From: Bacteroidales bacterium
Lineage (GTDB): Bacteria; Bacteroidota; Bacteroidia; Bacteroidales; VadinHA17
Direction of reading: 5' to 3'
Assembly: GCA_016928075.1 (NCBI GenBank)
Contig: JAFGLJ010000042.1
Location: forward strand, 62,001-126,000
Length of the DNA: 64,000 nt
Under the pieces are notes generated by a model. It saw only the letters and a program-made list of their open reading frames with translations. It ran no database searches and was not told the DNA's origin. Shown in pieces: positions 27,768 to 36,021 of the stretch (positions within the stretch are counted from its first letter, which is position 1; every line of letters begins with the position of its first letter). The position numbers were made by a program, and so were the translations under genes.

Positions 27768-28670
27768 ATGAGCAATGAGATCAAGAATAAAGCATTTGAG
27801 CTGGGTTTTGATCTGTGCGGAATAGCTCCCGTACGGTCACTTGAAGAGTACAGAGATAAACTGTATAACTGGATTGACAGGGGTTTTCATGCAGGGATGC
27901 ATTACATGGCACGTAACCTTGAAAAGAGGATAAATCCTGCATTGCTGGTTGATAATGCCCGTTCAGTTATTGTTGTCGGCATGAATTACTATCGTAATTA
28001 TCAACCCGGGCATGATCAACCGGTTTTTGCCAGGTATGCACTTGGACAGGATTATCACCATGTCCTGAAAGAAAGGTTGAATATCCTGCTGGATTTTATT
28101 AAAAGAAAACGACACGGGACTGCAGGAAGGGTTTTTGTTGATACCGCACCTGTTCTTGAAAGAGTATGGGCAATTGAAACAGGACTGGGATGGGCAGGTA
28201 AAAACAGCATGTTAATAAACAGGGAAATAGGATCTTTCTTCTTTATAGGTGTTATCATCATTAATACTCAAGTGGAATATGACACACCTGAGTTAAAAGA
28301 TTACTGCGGGAATTGCAGAAAGTGTATCGATACATGTCCCACCGGAGCAATACTCGAAAACCGTATGATTGATTCAAATAAGTGCCTTTCTTATATGAGT
28401 ATAGAACACAGGGGGAAGCTGCCCCCTGAATATGCTACATATGCTGAAAAAAAAGTTTTTGGCTGTGATATCTGCCAGGAAGTTTGTCCATGGAACAATA
28501 AAGTGAAAGAATCAACTATAAAGGAATTTGAACCACTGGCTGAAATCCTCAATTTCACCACGGAACAATGGAGGAATATCACGGAAGAAGAATTTTTCTC
28601 GATATTTAAGGAAAGTGCAGTGCTCAGGTCAGGTTATATGGGCTTTATGAGAAATATTATGTCAGGCTGA
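27768..28670 (+). CDS. queG: Epoxyqueuosine reductase QueG
   Basis: Cobalamin- and Fe-S-dependent enzyme performing the last step of queuosine synthesis in tRNA. 300 residues, the short form lacking a C-terminal HEAT domain. It opens with KAFELGFDLCGIAPV (about 6-20). DTAPVLERVWAIETGLGWAGKNS (split as DTAPVLERVWA and GLGWAGKNS, about 124-146) is the QueG hallmark. Two ferredoxin-like clusters are present: CGNCRKCIDTCPTGAI (about 180-195) and CDICQEVCPWN (about 232-242). It lies 4 bases after the DUF59 gene, so its cluster supply is co-expressed with the SUF machinery. An Fe-S enzyme as the last gene of a suf operon is common in this phylum. Confidence 0.95.
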   Translation: MSNEIKNKAFELGFDLCGIAPVRSLEEYRDKLYNWIDRGFHAGMHYMARNLEKRINPALLVDNARSVIVVGMNYYRNYQPGHDQPVFARYALGQDYHHVLKERLNILLDFIKRKRHGTAGRVFVDTAPVLERVWAIETGLGWAGKNSMLINREIGSFFFIGVIIINTQVEYDTPELKDYCGNCRKCIDTCPTGAILENRMIDSNKCLSYMSIEHRGKLPPEYATYAEKKVFGCDICQEVCPWNNKVKESTIKEFEPLAEILNFTTEQWRNITEEEFFSIFKESAVLRSGYMGFMRNIMSG

Positions 28671-28738
28671 GGCTGACACAGTAATGCTCAATCCCATAAT
28701 TCCAGGAATTTCATAACTTGTCAGAAAAACCCAACGGA

Positions 28739-29743
28739 ATGATAAATCACCGATTACTTTTATTGTTATTTATTCTGTTAAGTAGCTGTAAAACAAATAT
28801 AAATAAATATAACCTGGAGAAAATACAGTCAGAAGATATCAAAATAGCACCCGAATATTATACCGGCAAACCAGATTTACCATCCCCTGCATTAACCGAC
28901 GATGGACGTGAACTGGTGCTTTTAAAGATTTACAATAACCGGTATACCTGGTTCGATGCAACTGCTGAGAACGGAGAACCTTTCGATTATAAAAAGGGTT
29001 TGTATGGAAAGGGAAACCAGCTTATGGCTGATGAAGAAGATTTTCCTTTCCTTGCTCGTACAGGGTTACACTCGGAAGAAGAACTAATAAACACGAAGAT
29101 TATAACAGGGAGATCAGTATCACAGATAACAGTGGATGGCAGGCCATGGGGCTCATCAGGAGTGGGTTTTATGGCTGATGATGAAACGATAATGTCAGTA
29201 ATCCTGGCGGATAACAGGATTGTGAAGAGCCTTGGCCTTACACACCCTGACCTGGCAAGGCCTTTATTCCATATCTGGAATATATCCCGTGAATTTGAAA
29301 ACTATAGCATTGATACAACCACCGGAGAAAGAATGCAAATGGAGGCGATCTTATATAATGGTAATGAAATTAAGTTAGAAATAAGCGGGAGTAGGGGATG
29401 GCAGGAATCAATTTTCAACGACGAGATGTTGGGGTCAGGACATATTTATATCTCACGTGAGTTGAATAAAGAAGAGCAGGAATTCCTCAATCAGAATTAC
29501 GGGAACCTGTCTGAAGATAAATATGAAGAGTTGAATAATATGTTATTCGATATCCATACAGGGGAGATGGTCTTTTTCTATATAAACCGTTACGGTTTTT
29601 ATGAAGGACATACCGAATACCGTATCGATCCGGTAGCCGTTGCACTTATTTTTGGTTTGAGATCGATTGAGGATATCCATAATGCTGCCGGTGGAGATCT
29701 ATATAAATATTTTACCTCACCTTTCACTGAAAACCCTGAATAA
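28739..29743 (+). CDS. Lipoprotein of unknown function
   Basis: 334 residues from ATG 28739, which gives a clean lipoprotein signal MINHRLLLLLFILLSSC (lipobox LSSC, Cys17). A TTG seven codons upstream is open but would spoil the signal. I recognise no domain. The mature protein is rich in acidic residues and aromatic turns, with GSSGVGFMADDETIMSVILA (about 140-160) and a region ending in FGLRSIEDIHNAAGGDLYKY. It starts 68 bases after queG and is 2 bases from the HEAT-repeat gene, so it probably heads a small operon of exported proteins. Confidence 0.75.
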   Translation: MINHRLLLLLFILLSSCKTNINKYNLEKIQSEDIKIAPEYYTGKPDLPSPALTDDGRELVLLKIYNNRYTWFDATAENGEPFDYKKGLYGKGNQLMADEEDFPFLARTGLHSEEELINTKIITGRSVSQITVDGRPWGSSGVGFMADDETIMSVILADNRIVKSLGLTHPDLARPLFHIWNISREFENYSIDTTTGERMQMEAILYNGNEIKLEISGSRGWQESIFNDEMLGSGHIYISRELNKEEQEFLNQNYGNLSEDKYEELNNMLFDIHTGEMVFFYINRYGFYEGHTEYRIDPVAVALIFGLRSIEDIHNAAGGDLYKYFTSPFTENPE

Positions 29744-29745
29744 AA

Positions 29746-30669
29746 ATGAAAACCATATGCAAATACTTTGTTCTTATTCTACTGATGATTCTTTCTGCCA
29801 GGGCTTCCTCACAGGATCATAATGAGAAAATTGATTCACTGGTAAATCTGCTGACAAAAGCAGGAAGGGAATGGAATGATTATTCAATACCTCTTATTGA
29901 AATAGGTGAGCCTGCAATCCCGGCCCTGGTTGAAGCGGTAAAGGACAGGAGTCTTAGCCAGTGGAACAGAAGGATTTCGGCCATGACACTTAACAGTATT
30001 CACTCACCTTTATGGGTACAGCCAGCCCTGGAGATACTGTTTGATCCCACGGAAGACCCCGTCCTGCGAAACCAGGTAACTGCCGGGCTCAAAGGGTTCG
30101 ATCTGGCTGAGGTAAAAGACAGATTGTGGTACTTATTTAACGAAGAATCCAACGAATATTACAAATCAAACCTGGCCAATTTGCTTATGACAGCAGACAC
30201 TTCGCTGGCATATAAGGCATTTAAAGAATTATACAATACATGCGATGGTCATGTGCAAAGAGGGGCACTGATGAACATTGTCATGATACGCCCGGGAGAA
30301 TCCACATCGTGGTTCTTAAAAGGTATACAGCTTGATGACTGGATGACTTCCAACCTGGCAATGGATAGCCTGGTGACCTCTGATTATTTCGATGCTGATG
30401 ATTTGATCTCAGTTTATAATGAACGCACTACCGGTGAAGGAGTTAAATGGCGTATAGTATATATTTTAGGCAATCGTGATGAACCTGAGTCAATACCTTT
30501 GCTGATCGAGGCACTCCAGGATGAGAGCTGGCTTGTACATACTGAAGCGGCTGTGGGATTATGCAACTTTGAGCCTGAACAGGTAGTACCGGAAATGACC
30601 AAACTTAAAAATGATTCCAGAAACTATGTCCGCAATAATTCAAGGTGGGTAATACATAAGATCAAATAA
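29746..30669 (+). CDS. Exported HEAT-repeat protein
   Basis: 307 residues with a Sec signal peptide (MKTICKYFVLILLMILSARASSQ). The mature part consists of helical pairs typical of HEAT/PBS-lyase repeats, for example IEIGEPAIPALVEAVKDRSL (about 48-67), FDPTEDPVLRNQVTAGLKGF (about 103-122), RDEPESIPLLIEALQDESWL (about 245-264) and HTEAAVGLCNFEPEQVVPEM (about 265-285). Such solenoids bind partner proteins; no enzymatic motif is seen. It starts 2 bases after the preceding lipoprotein gene and likely acts with it in the periplasm or at the outer membrane. Confidence 0.82.
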   Translation: MKTICKYFVLILLMILSARASSQDHNEKIDSLVNLLTKAGREWNDYSIPLIEIGEPAIPALVEAVKDRSLSQWNRRISAMTLNSIHSPLWVQPALEILFDPTEDPVLRNQVTAGLKGFDLAEVKDRLWYLFNEESNEYYKSNLANLLMTADTSLAYKAFKELYNTCDGHVQRGALMNIVMIRPGESTSWFLKGIQLDDWMTSNLAMDSLVTSDYFDADDLISVYNERTTGEGVKWRIVYILGNRDEPESIPLLIEALQDESWLVHTEAAVGLCNFEPEQVVPEMTKLKNDSRNYVRNNSRWVIHKIK

Positions 30670-30689
30670 TATAACCAAAACCAACTATC

Positions 30690-31562
30690 ATGAAAATTCA
30701 AATTACGCTAACTGCTTTCTTGGTGCTCGCTTTATTTTCATGCGACTCAAGTAAATCTGTGTCCAAGGATCTGGTAACAGGATTGACAACCAGAGGCGAT
30801 GGTTTATCATGCCAGGATGTCTATTTATCAGATGGTGAACAGGAGATTAACCGGAATACATTCACCTATGGAGAGATTGTTTATGTAAACTTCGAGAACA
30901 TTGAAGGCTTTAAGAAAAAGGATGAAAATGCATTCCCCGGTATGCAATTATGCGTTGTTAACCCGACTGGTGACACAGTAATGCATTACCCTGATCTCTA
31001 TGCCGATTACCAGGAGGGTATCAACATTTCCCCACTGCTTCTCCAGGCTAACCTGACAGTTGCTGATCCAATACACTCAGATGGTGAATACACCCTTTAT
31101 ATCAATATCTGGGATAAAAATGGTGAAGGGACTTTTGAGGCCACACTGGATTTTGATGTAAGCCCGGATGATCAAATAAAGATTGAGAACAGTAACCTAT
31201 CTTACAACGAGGTATACCTATTTAGCGAGGAAGAAAACAGTGTAATTATTGGAAATGAGGCAAAATATAATGAGAATATCTATCTGATATTTGAAGGCCT
31301 TGAGGGATTCCAGGAGGAAGATGGTGAGATCTTCATCGGGTTGAGCTTAAAAGTCATGGATTCAGAAGGCGAAATTATTATAGATGAGGAAGACCTGATT
31401 GGTGATACCGGATTGCAGCCATCTCAAATAAAGGAGCAACTGGCTCCCAATTTCATAATCAGGGATACAAGTATAGGTACGGCGGTTTCGTGCGAAATTT
31501 TAATCTGGGATAAAAAAAGCGACAGCAATATCAAGGCGACAGTAACCCTGGATCTGAAATAA
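30690..31562 (+). CDS. Lipoprotein with two tandem homologous domains
   Basis: 290 residues with lipoprotein signal MKIQITLTAFLVLALFSC (Cys18). The mature protein is an internal duplication: residues about 42-158 and 168-290 share the pattern VYL...E, a YxExxY(L/V)xFExxEGF segment (IVYVNFENIEGFKKKDE against IYLIFEGLEGFQEEDGE), GLxLxVM/V, and a closing INIWDKNGEGTFEATLDFDV against EILIWDKKSDSNIKATVTLD. Each unit is probably a beta-sandwich of unknown function. It lies 20 bases after the HEAT-repeat gene and 14 bases before a methyltransferase gene. Confidence 0.8.
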   Translation: MKIQITLTAFLVLALFSCDSSKSVSKDLVTGLTTRGDGLSCQDVYLSDGEQEINRNTFTYGEIVYVNFENIEGFKKKDENAFPGMQLCVVNPTGDTVMHYPDLYADYQEGINISPLLLQANLTVADPIHSDGEYTLYINIWDKNGEGTFEATLDFDVSPDDQIKIENSNLSYNEVYLFSEEENSVIIGNEAKYNENIYLIFEGLEGFQEEDGEIFIGLSLKVMDSEGEIIIDEEDLIGDTGLQPSQIKEQLAPNFIIRDTSIGTAVSCEILIWDKKSDSNIKATVTLDLK

Positions 31563-31576
31563 CTTGGAATCATTAG

Positions 31577-32377
31577 ATGGAAATATCAGTCTATGAGTGT
31601 CTTAATGCATTCAGGAAACCACTGCTTGATTCAATCATTGGTTCATTGAATATACATCATGGAAGCATTGGGCTGGATGCAGGTTGCGGAACCGGATTTA
31701 TTACCCGTATGCTTGCTGAACAAACCGGAGCAGAAGGATCAGTAACCGGACTGGATTTATCAAGGGACTTTATTAATTATTCCAGGGAAAATAATCAAGG
31801 TAATAATATTACATTCGTCGAGGGAGATGTTAATGATCTTCACTTTGAAGATAATTCATTTGACTGGATATGGAGTATGGATACAGTATGGCCAGGCCCA
31901 AAGAAATATGGATGCCCGGCAGAAAATCCATATAGCATATTTAAAGAATTCAACCGTATTCTCAAGTCTGGAGGCCGTGTATACATCTCATACTGGTCTT
32001 CGCAAAAATTACTGCCGGGATATCCTTTGCTTGAAGCCAGGCTCAATACAACATCTTCAGCTTCAGCTCCATTTATTGAGGGTATGGATCCTGGAAATCA
32101 CTTCATGAACGGAAAAAGATGGCTCCAGGCATCCGGTTTCAATGACGTTTCAGCCAATACATTTACAGGAGATATTAATGCCCCATTAAGTGAAAATGAT
32201 CACAAAGCATTGAATATTCTAATTCAAATGCTATGGGGCAGTGCGGAATCTGAGCTCAGCAGTGGTGATATAGAAGATTTCAAAAATTTGTATAACCCGG
32301 AATCAGAAGATCATTTTCTTAAAAACCAGTATTATTATGGTTTCTATACCTACACACTAATTATGGGGTATAAGTAA
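31577..32377 (+). CDS. SAM-dependent class I methyltransferase
   Basis: 266 residues, cytoplasmic. Motif I GLDAGCGTGFITRML (about 31-45) binds S-adenosylmethionine. Motif post-I GLDLSRDFINY (about 58), the acidic VEGDVNDLHFEDNSFDWIWS (about 80-99) and the core strand LKSGGRVYISYWS (about 130) complete a Methyltransf_11/UbiE-like Rossmann fold. The substrate cannot be told. It is the only clearly cytoplasmic enzyme in this run of exported proteins, and follows the duplicated-domain lipoprotein by 14 bases. Confidence 0.88.
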   Translation: MEISVYECLNAFRKPLLDSIIGSLNIHHGSIGLDAGCGTGFITRMLAEQTGAEGSVTGLDLSRDFINYSRENNQGNNITFVEGDVNDLHFEDNSFDWIWSMDTVWPGPKKYGCPAENPYSIFKEFNRILKSGGRVYISYWSSQKLLPGYPLLEARLNTTSSASAPFIEGMDPGNHFMNGKRWLQASGFNDVSANTFTGDINAPLSENDHKALNILIQMLWGSAESELSSGDIEDFKNLYNPESEDHFLKNQYYYGFYTYTLIMGYK

Positions 32378-32424
32378 GTATTTAGGTTATTCAATATTCA
32401 GTAATTGTATTATAGAGTTCGATT

Positions 32425-32622
32425 ATGAAAACATATGAAACTGAAACACTCGACTCTTTGTATGAACCGTTTCAGCTTCTGGCAGATTCAATATTGATAT
32501 CAGGAGGTTACGAAGAGTCAAATTTTATGAGTATTAAATTTGAAGGTAAGGACCACTCTGAAAAATCCTGGGCAGAGCGACTGCATATACCACTTGTCTT
32601 TTTGACAGGAAAGGAGAAATAA
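32425..32622 (+). CDS. Small hypothetical protein
   Basis: A 65-residue frame starting MKTYETETLDSLYEPFQLL, without signal peptide or TM segment. It sits between two same-strand genes with ordinary spacing (47 and 19 bases). It could be a genuine small protein or the remains of a larger gene: the end of the product (PLVFLTGKEK) does not look like a natural domain end. I recognise no family. Confidence 0.4.
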   Translation: MKTYETETLDSLYEPFQLLADSILISGGYEESNFMSIKFEGKDHSEKSWAERLHIPLVFLTGKEK

Positions 32623-32641
32623 AGATTATAAAATTCAATAT

Positions 32642-33508
32642 ATGAACAGGCTTATTTTTACTGCTTGTATTTTTATGCTGTTTTCCGGTATATGTATAGC
32701 ACAGGATAAAACAGTTATCTGGAATGATTTTATTGCTCAATTAAAAAATAGAGAAATTACCACAGACCAAATCAGACCGATGGATGAGCTGGGTGATAAT
32801 TTCAAACCTGTACTTCTGGGTTTCCTCGACTCGCTCAGGGTGCAGGCATCAACAGAAGATTGGGAAGTGGTAACTGAAATAATAGAGCAGGATGATAAGC
32901 TGCTCTTCATATTTCCATGGTCTACACGTTTCGATAAAACAAACTATTGTTTGACATTTTCACTGGATGGCTCAGATTGGTATATAGAGCATCTGGAGGC
33001 TATATACATCAGACTTGAAAGGTATGGGGATCTCCCGGTTTCAGAATTTCCTGATGTTGATGAGCAGACAAAAACATGGATCAGGCAGGAAACTTACTGG
33101 TCTTACATAATAATTAATTTTTACCTGCCATTATCAAAACTGCATGGGAAGCAGTACGCACTAAACCTTCTTAAAGACGGAGGAGGATATTATATGGCAG
33201 CAAAAACATGGGTGCCGTTTCTTCCTGAAAATAAAGCATTTATATTGTATTTATGCTGGGAACAGTCGAATCTGAGGGGCAATGATATAACTTTAGTAAG
33301 CTTGAATGATTCCGAGGCTGTGCTGGAAATGGGATCATATTTCTTCGCGCTTTACGGAGTCACTTCTCACCTCAAAAACCTGATCTCATATGAGGATTAT
33401 AAAGCCATCTTTGAAACAATTTGGCAGGACAGGGCAAAATATGCCGGCTGGGAACTGAAGATAGAATACGGGGATAATTATACAGTAAAGTTTATTTTTA
33501 CCAGGTAG
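32642..33508 (+). CDS. Exported protein of unknown function
   Basis: 288 residues with a Sec signal peptide (MNRLIFTACIFMLFSGICIAQ). The mature sequence has no motif I can name. Its first half resembles a small alpha+beta fold, with LTFSLDGSDWYIEHLEAIYI (about 101-120), a pattern seen in SnoaL/NTF2-like or nuclear-transport-type folds. The second half is rich in aromatic residues (WVPFLPENKAFILYLCWEQS). It closes the accessory run that began at 28739; downstream is a 349-base gap with gene debris. Confidence 0.7.
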   Translation: MNRLIFTACIFMLFSGICIAQDKTVIWNDFIAQLKNREITTDQIRPMDELGDNFKPVLLGFLDSLRVQASTEDWEVVTEIIEQDDKLLFIFPWSTRFDKTNYCLTFSLDGSDWYIEHLEAIYIRLERYGDLPVSEFPDVDEQTKTWIRQETYWSYIIINFYLPLSKLHGKQYALNLLKDGGGYYMAAKTWVPFLPENKAFILYLCWEQSNLRGNDITLVSLNDSEAVLEMGSYFFALYGVTSHLKNLISYEDYKAIFETIWQDRAKYAGWELKIEYGDNYTVKFIFTR

Positions 33509-33857
33509 ACCATCCAATGCTGTTTTGTAGGTGAGGTACAGCCTGGTAGCAGCTGCCACCAGGGAAATATTTACTTGCTAACATATTCAGGGACGCTGGC
33601 TATGATAATATACAACCAGAATCTCTGGATGGAACTGATCTTTCGCCCTTACTATTTTCTGACGTGTTACTAAAAAAGAGGAAACCGATCTTTTCAACGG
33701 ATACTCTGACACTGCAAGGATCCTGTATGATATGTTTCTCATCCAGAGAGGTAAGGATAGTATGATATTAGATTGAAGATTGGCTTTGCCGGGCTCAAAT
33801 CACTTACTTGCCCTTGGCAAGCTCGCAATTTTCAGTTAAATCTGCACAATCTGCAAT
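33509..33857. other. Intergenic region with palindromes and gene debris
   Basis: No intact gene. From left to right it contains a near-palindrome CCTGGTAGCAG/CTGCCACCAGG (33542-33563, one mismatch), a coding-like fragment (33663-33776), and a low-complexity stretch with a small hairpin CTTGCC-CTT-GGCAAG (33807-33821) flanked by the repeated words GATTGAAGATTGG and CTGCACAATCTGCAATC. The DUF3078 gene ends on the opposite strand at 33858. Confidence 0.6.
33663..33776 (+). pseudogene. Possible 3' remnant of an unknown gene
   Basis: A 37-codon stretch that reads like the end of a protein (TDLFNGYSDTARILYDMF, then LIQRGKDSMILD and stop), preceded in frame by a stop at 33660 and without a start codon. 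Codon choice and amino acid mix look coding. I do not recognise the family. It may also be chance. Confidence 0.25.
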
Positions 33858-34736
33858 CTAAAATTTATACGAGAATCCTATCCCCAGCATCTCTTTGAAC
33901 TGAACCTTAGGGCCGCATTTAATACCTTCCGAATCAATACATTCAATATCATCATCATAGACCAGATGGGTGCTGATATTGGCAGAAAGATATTCGTTAA
34001 TCTTCATGTTAATCAATGCCTTCCAGCTGATGTCGATATTTTGCGGGTTTTCGAAATAATTGGAAAACAAATCGAGGGTGGAGGTTAAATTCACATTCTC
34101 CATAAGGTCTTTGTTTAAGCCAATTTTTATTGAACCACCAAATTCAGGCCTGGTTGTTTTACCCGGATCAACACCAAAACTGCCAGCATCTGAAAGGCTG
34201 TCATTGACCACCATTGTTATTTTACTGGTGGCTGGTGACAATAAAACGTAAAAGGAATCATCCTTTTTATATTCCATACCAAGAGAAAAAAGGAGGTACC
34301 CGGGTGAGAGAAGGTCTGATATCAGGATTTTATCTGCGTCTGTCTGGTTGTACCCTTTGGTAAACTGGGTTTTGAAGTTTAACATTCCGCTGAAAAACCA
34401 GTTGCCTGATAATTGCCTACCATATTTCGAGAGCAGTTCCATGTGGTCATCAGTCTTTGCCGGGTCTTTTTCTCCTATTTTTTGTATTCCATAACCAATA
34501 TCAATGGTGTTAGCCCAGGAGTTCCTGTCTTCAGTGTAATTAAAGTTTAATGCTGCCAGACCATTTATTGCATAGGAGCTTTCACCTCCCTGTACCCAGT
34601 TTGTAAGGCTGACCTGTGAAAAATGCAGACTTGTGAGGCCGTTATATGTCCATGGCCCTTCAACGGTGACCGTATCCTGAGCCATTATTGTTAATGAGAT
34701 TAAGAGACTTGTTGCCAGTGTTATTAAGTGTTTCAT
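33858..34736 (-). CDS. DUF3078 domain protein (predicted outer membrane/periplasmic)
   Basis: 292 residues with a Sec signal peptide (MKHLITLATSLLISLTIMAQ). The DUF3078 signature is clear: WTYNGLTSLHFSQVSLTNWV, GGESSYAINGLAALNFNY (about residues 27-66), then NTIDIGYGIQKIG and DDHMELLSKYG (about 75-105). Alternating hydrophobic strands and a terminal aromatic residue (IGFSYKF at the C-terminus) suggest an outer membrane beta-barrel. Function unknown. No promoter element with both boxes was found upstream, where a tandem repeat begins about 25 bases away. Confidence 0.88.
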   Translation of the reverse strand: MKHLITLATSLLISLTIMAQDTVTVEGPWTYNGLTSLHFSQVSLTNWVQGGESSYAINGLAALNFNYTEDRNSWANTIDIGYGIQKIGEKDPAKTDDHMELLSKYGRQLSGNWFFSGMLNFKTQFTKGYNQTDADKILISDLLSPGYLLFSLGMEYKKDDSFYVLLSPATSKITMVVNDSLSDAGSFGVDPGKTTRPEFGGSIKIGLNKDLMENVNLTSTLDLFSNYFENPQNIDISWKALINMKINEYLSANISTHLVYDDDIECIDSEGIKCGPKVQFKEMLGIGFSYKF

Positions 34737-34761
34737 GATTGTGATATTAGGTATAAATTTA

Positions 34762-34880
34762 GTTGAAGAAGTTGAAAAAGTTGAGAATGAGTTGAGAATG
34801 AGTTTATTAAAAACCTTTTAACTCACTCACAATCCACTCTCAACAGAAACTGCGAAGCAGTTTCGTTCAACTCTTTCAAC
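34762..34880. repeat. Repeat element with GTTGA tandem words, inverted ends and an inner hairpin
   Basis: The left part is four tandem words of 9, 9, 11 and 11 bases: GTTGAAGAA, GTTGAAAAA, GTTGAGAATGA, GTTGAGAATGA (34762-34801). The right end TCAACTCTTTCAAC (34867-34880) is the inverse of GTTGAAAAAGTTGA (34771-34784) with one mismatch. Inside is a perfect hairpin GAAACTGC-GAA-GCAGTTTC (34846-34864). It looks like a miniature inverted repeat element; no transposase is present. Confidence 0.6.
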
Positions 34881-34885
34881 TTTTA

Positions 34886-34966
34886 TTAATCGTGTTTATA
34901 TAGATGAACATCCTGCTGCGGGAATGGTATGCTGATGCCTTCACTGTCGAAGCTTTTGTAACTCTC
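34886..34966 (-). pseudogene. 3' remnant of a mechanosensitive channel gene (mscS family)
   Basis: On the minus strand 26 codons and a stop encode an end GISIPFPQQDVHLYKHD. This is the characteristic C-terminus of MscS-family channels (IPFPQRDIHLY type). An in-frame TGA directly precedes the fragment (34969-34967), immediately beyond the yjbQ stop, so the rest of the gene has been deleted. It lies between yjbQ and the repeat element at 34762-34880. Confidence 0.6.
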
Positions 34967-34973
34967 TCATTAT

Positions 34974-35378
34974 TTAGCCTTCAATTACCGTTACGGCAAT
35001 TTCCCTTCTCTTTCTGGGTCCGTCAAACTCGCAAAAGAAAATATTCTGCCAGGTACTGAGGGCCAGTTTTCCATTAATAAGAGGGATGGTTTCGGAGGGG
35101 CTCACCAGTCCTGATTTAAGGTGGCTGTCACCATTGTTATCCTGCCTGTCGTGTTCCCAGACTCCTGGAGGGATTAATTTAGCCAGCAGATTCACAACAT
35201 CTGTCTGAACAGAGTCATCCCAGTTTTCCTGTATCATGATTGCTGCAGTTGCTCCCCTGGCAAAAACACAAACGAGGCCATTCTCTACCCCCGAATTCTT
35301 GACAATCTTGTTTACTTCAGGGCCAATATCATATAAAGCATTTCTCTGGTTTGTGCTAATGGTAATAATTTCAGTCAT
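34974..35378 (-). CDS. yjbQ: YjbQ/UPF0047 family protein (secondary thiamine-phosphate synthase-type)
   Basis: 134 residues, normal length for UPF0047. Visible family landmarks: GLVCVFARGATAAIMIQENW (about 35-54), the HDRQDNNGDSHLKSGLVSPS segment (about 96-115) with the conserved Asn-Gly-His/Ser-His metal-site residues, and a C-terminal LSTWQNIFFCEFDGPRKRRE (about 107-127), matching the usual GTWQxIxxxEFDGPR. E. coli YjbQ has weak thiamine-phosphate synthase activity; the physiological role is unsettled. It once preceded an mscS gene, now only a remnant. Confidence 0.92.
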   Translation of the reverse strand: MTEIITISTNQRNALYDIGPEVNKIVKNSGVENGLVCVFARGATAAIMIQENWDDSVQTDVVNLLAKLIPPGVWEHDRQDNNGDSHLKSGLVSPSETIPLINGKLALSTWQNIFFCEFDGPRKRREIAVTVIEG

Positions 35379-35439
35379 TTGGCTTATATTAATAAATAAA
35401 TGTAAAAAAAAAATGGGAAATTTTTACCTTTCATGTCTT

Positions 35440-35447
35440 CAAACGTA
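35440..35447 (-). promoter_or_regulatory. Possible -7 element of yjbQ
   Basis: TACGTTTG on the minus strand fits TAnnTTTG exactly and would start transcription near 35433, 55 bases before the yjbQ start codon. No TTTG is seen at -33. Confidence 0.4.
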
Positions 35448-35467
35448 TTATTAATAAAAATCTGGAT

Positions 35468-36016
35468 TTGAGTGCTTCCTGTGATATAAAAAAGATAAAG
35501 GCCGGAGATGAGAATGAATTCCGGAAACTGATTGATGCAAATATGGATAATATATATGTGACGGCTTTAAGAATTACTGCAGATGAAGATGATGCAAGGG
35601 ATGTTGTTCAGGAGACATTCCTGAAAGTCTGGGAAAAACGTAAATCTATAAATGATAATAACTGTATCAGACCATATATAAGGCGAATAGCTGTTAATAA
35701 ATGTTATGATCTTCTCAGGAAGAGGAAATCAAGGTACAGGATCAACGGAATTGCTGATACCTCTTTTTTAGCTGAAGTGGCAGGGGATAGCCGGGCAGAT
35801 TATAATCTTAATAATAATGAAGCGGTCTCACTCCTGAATGCACTGGCTTCAGGTCTGAGCCCCAGACAGAGGATAGTTTTTACAATGGTTGAACTGGAGG
35901 GGCTAAGTCATGATGAGGTTGCAGAGATTACAGGTATGAACAAAACTTCAATCAAGAGTAATCTCAGTCATGCCAGGAAGAAAATAGAGGGGGTTATAAA
36001 ACAATACTTAACTTGA
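35468..36016 (+). CDS. ECF-type RNA polymerase sigma factor
   Basis: 182 residues of the sigma-70 ECF class. Region 2 holds RKLIDANMDNIYVTALRITA and DEDDARDVVQETFLKVWEKR (about 19-62), where the DxxQETF pattern marks region 2.2-2.3. Region 4 holds LSPRQRIVFTMVELEGLSHD and EVAEITGMNKTSIKSNLSHA (about 128-170), a helix-turn-helix for -35 recognition. The start is TTG at 35468; no in-frame ATG precedes the conserved region. The 3' end abuts a small membrane protein gene, then a lipoprotein gene, which suggests a signalling unit with its own regulator. Confidence 0.9.
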   Translation: MSASCDIKKIKAGDENEFRKLIDANMDNIYVTALRITADEDDARDVVQETFLKVWEKRKSINDNNCIRPYIRRIAVNKCYDLLRKRKSRYRINGIADTSFLAEVAGDSRADYNLNNNEAVSLLNALASGLSPRQRIVFTMVELEGLSHDEVAEITGMNKTSIKSNLSHARKKIEGVIKQYLT

Positions 36017-36021
36017 AAAAA

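Noticed and set aside
32425..32622. 65-codon frame as a firm gene
   Set aside because: Listed as a low-confidence feature only; no family and no signal support it.
33542..33563. Palindrome CCTGGTAGCAG/CTGCCACCAGG as a terminator of the preceding gene
   Set aside because: It has no T-run after it on either strand, so it is described as part of the intergenic region only.
35433..35471. Upstream 12-codon frame overlapping the TTG start of the sigma gene
   Set aside because: It would allow translational coupling, but the best -7 box (TACCTTTC at 35425) would start transcription after its ATG.
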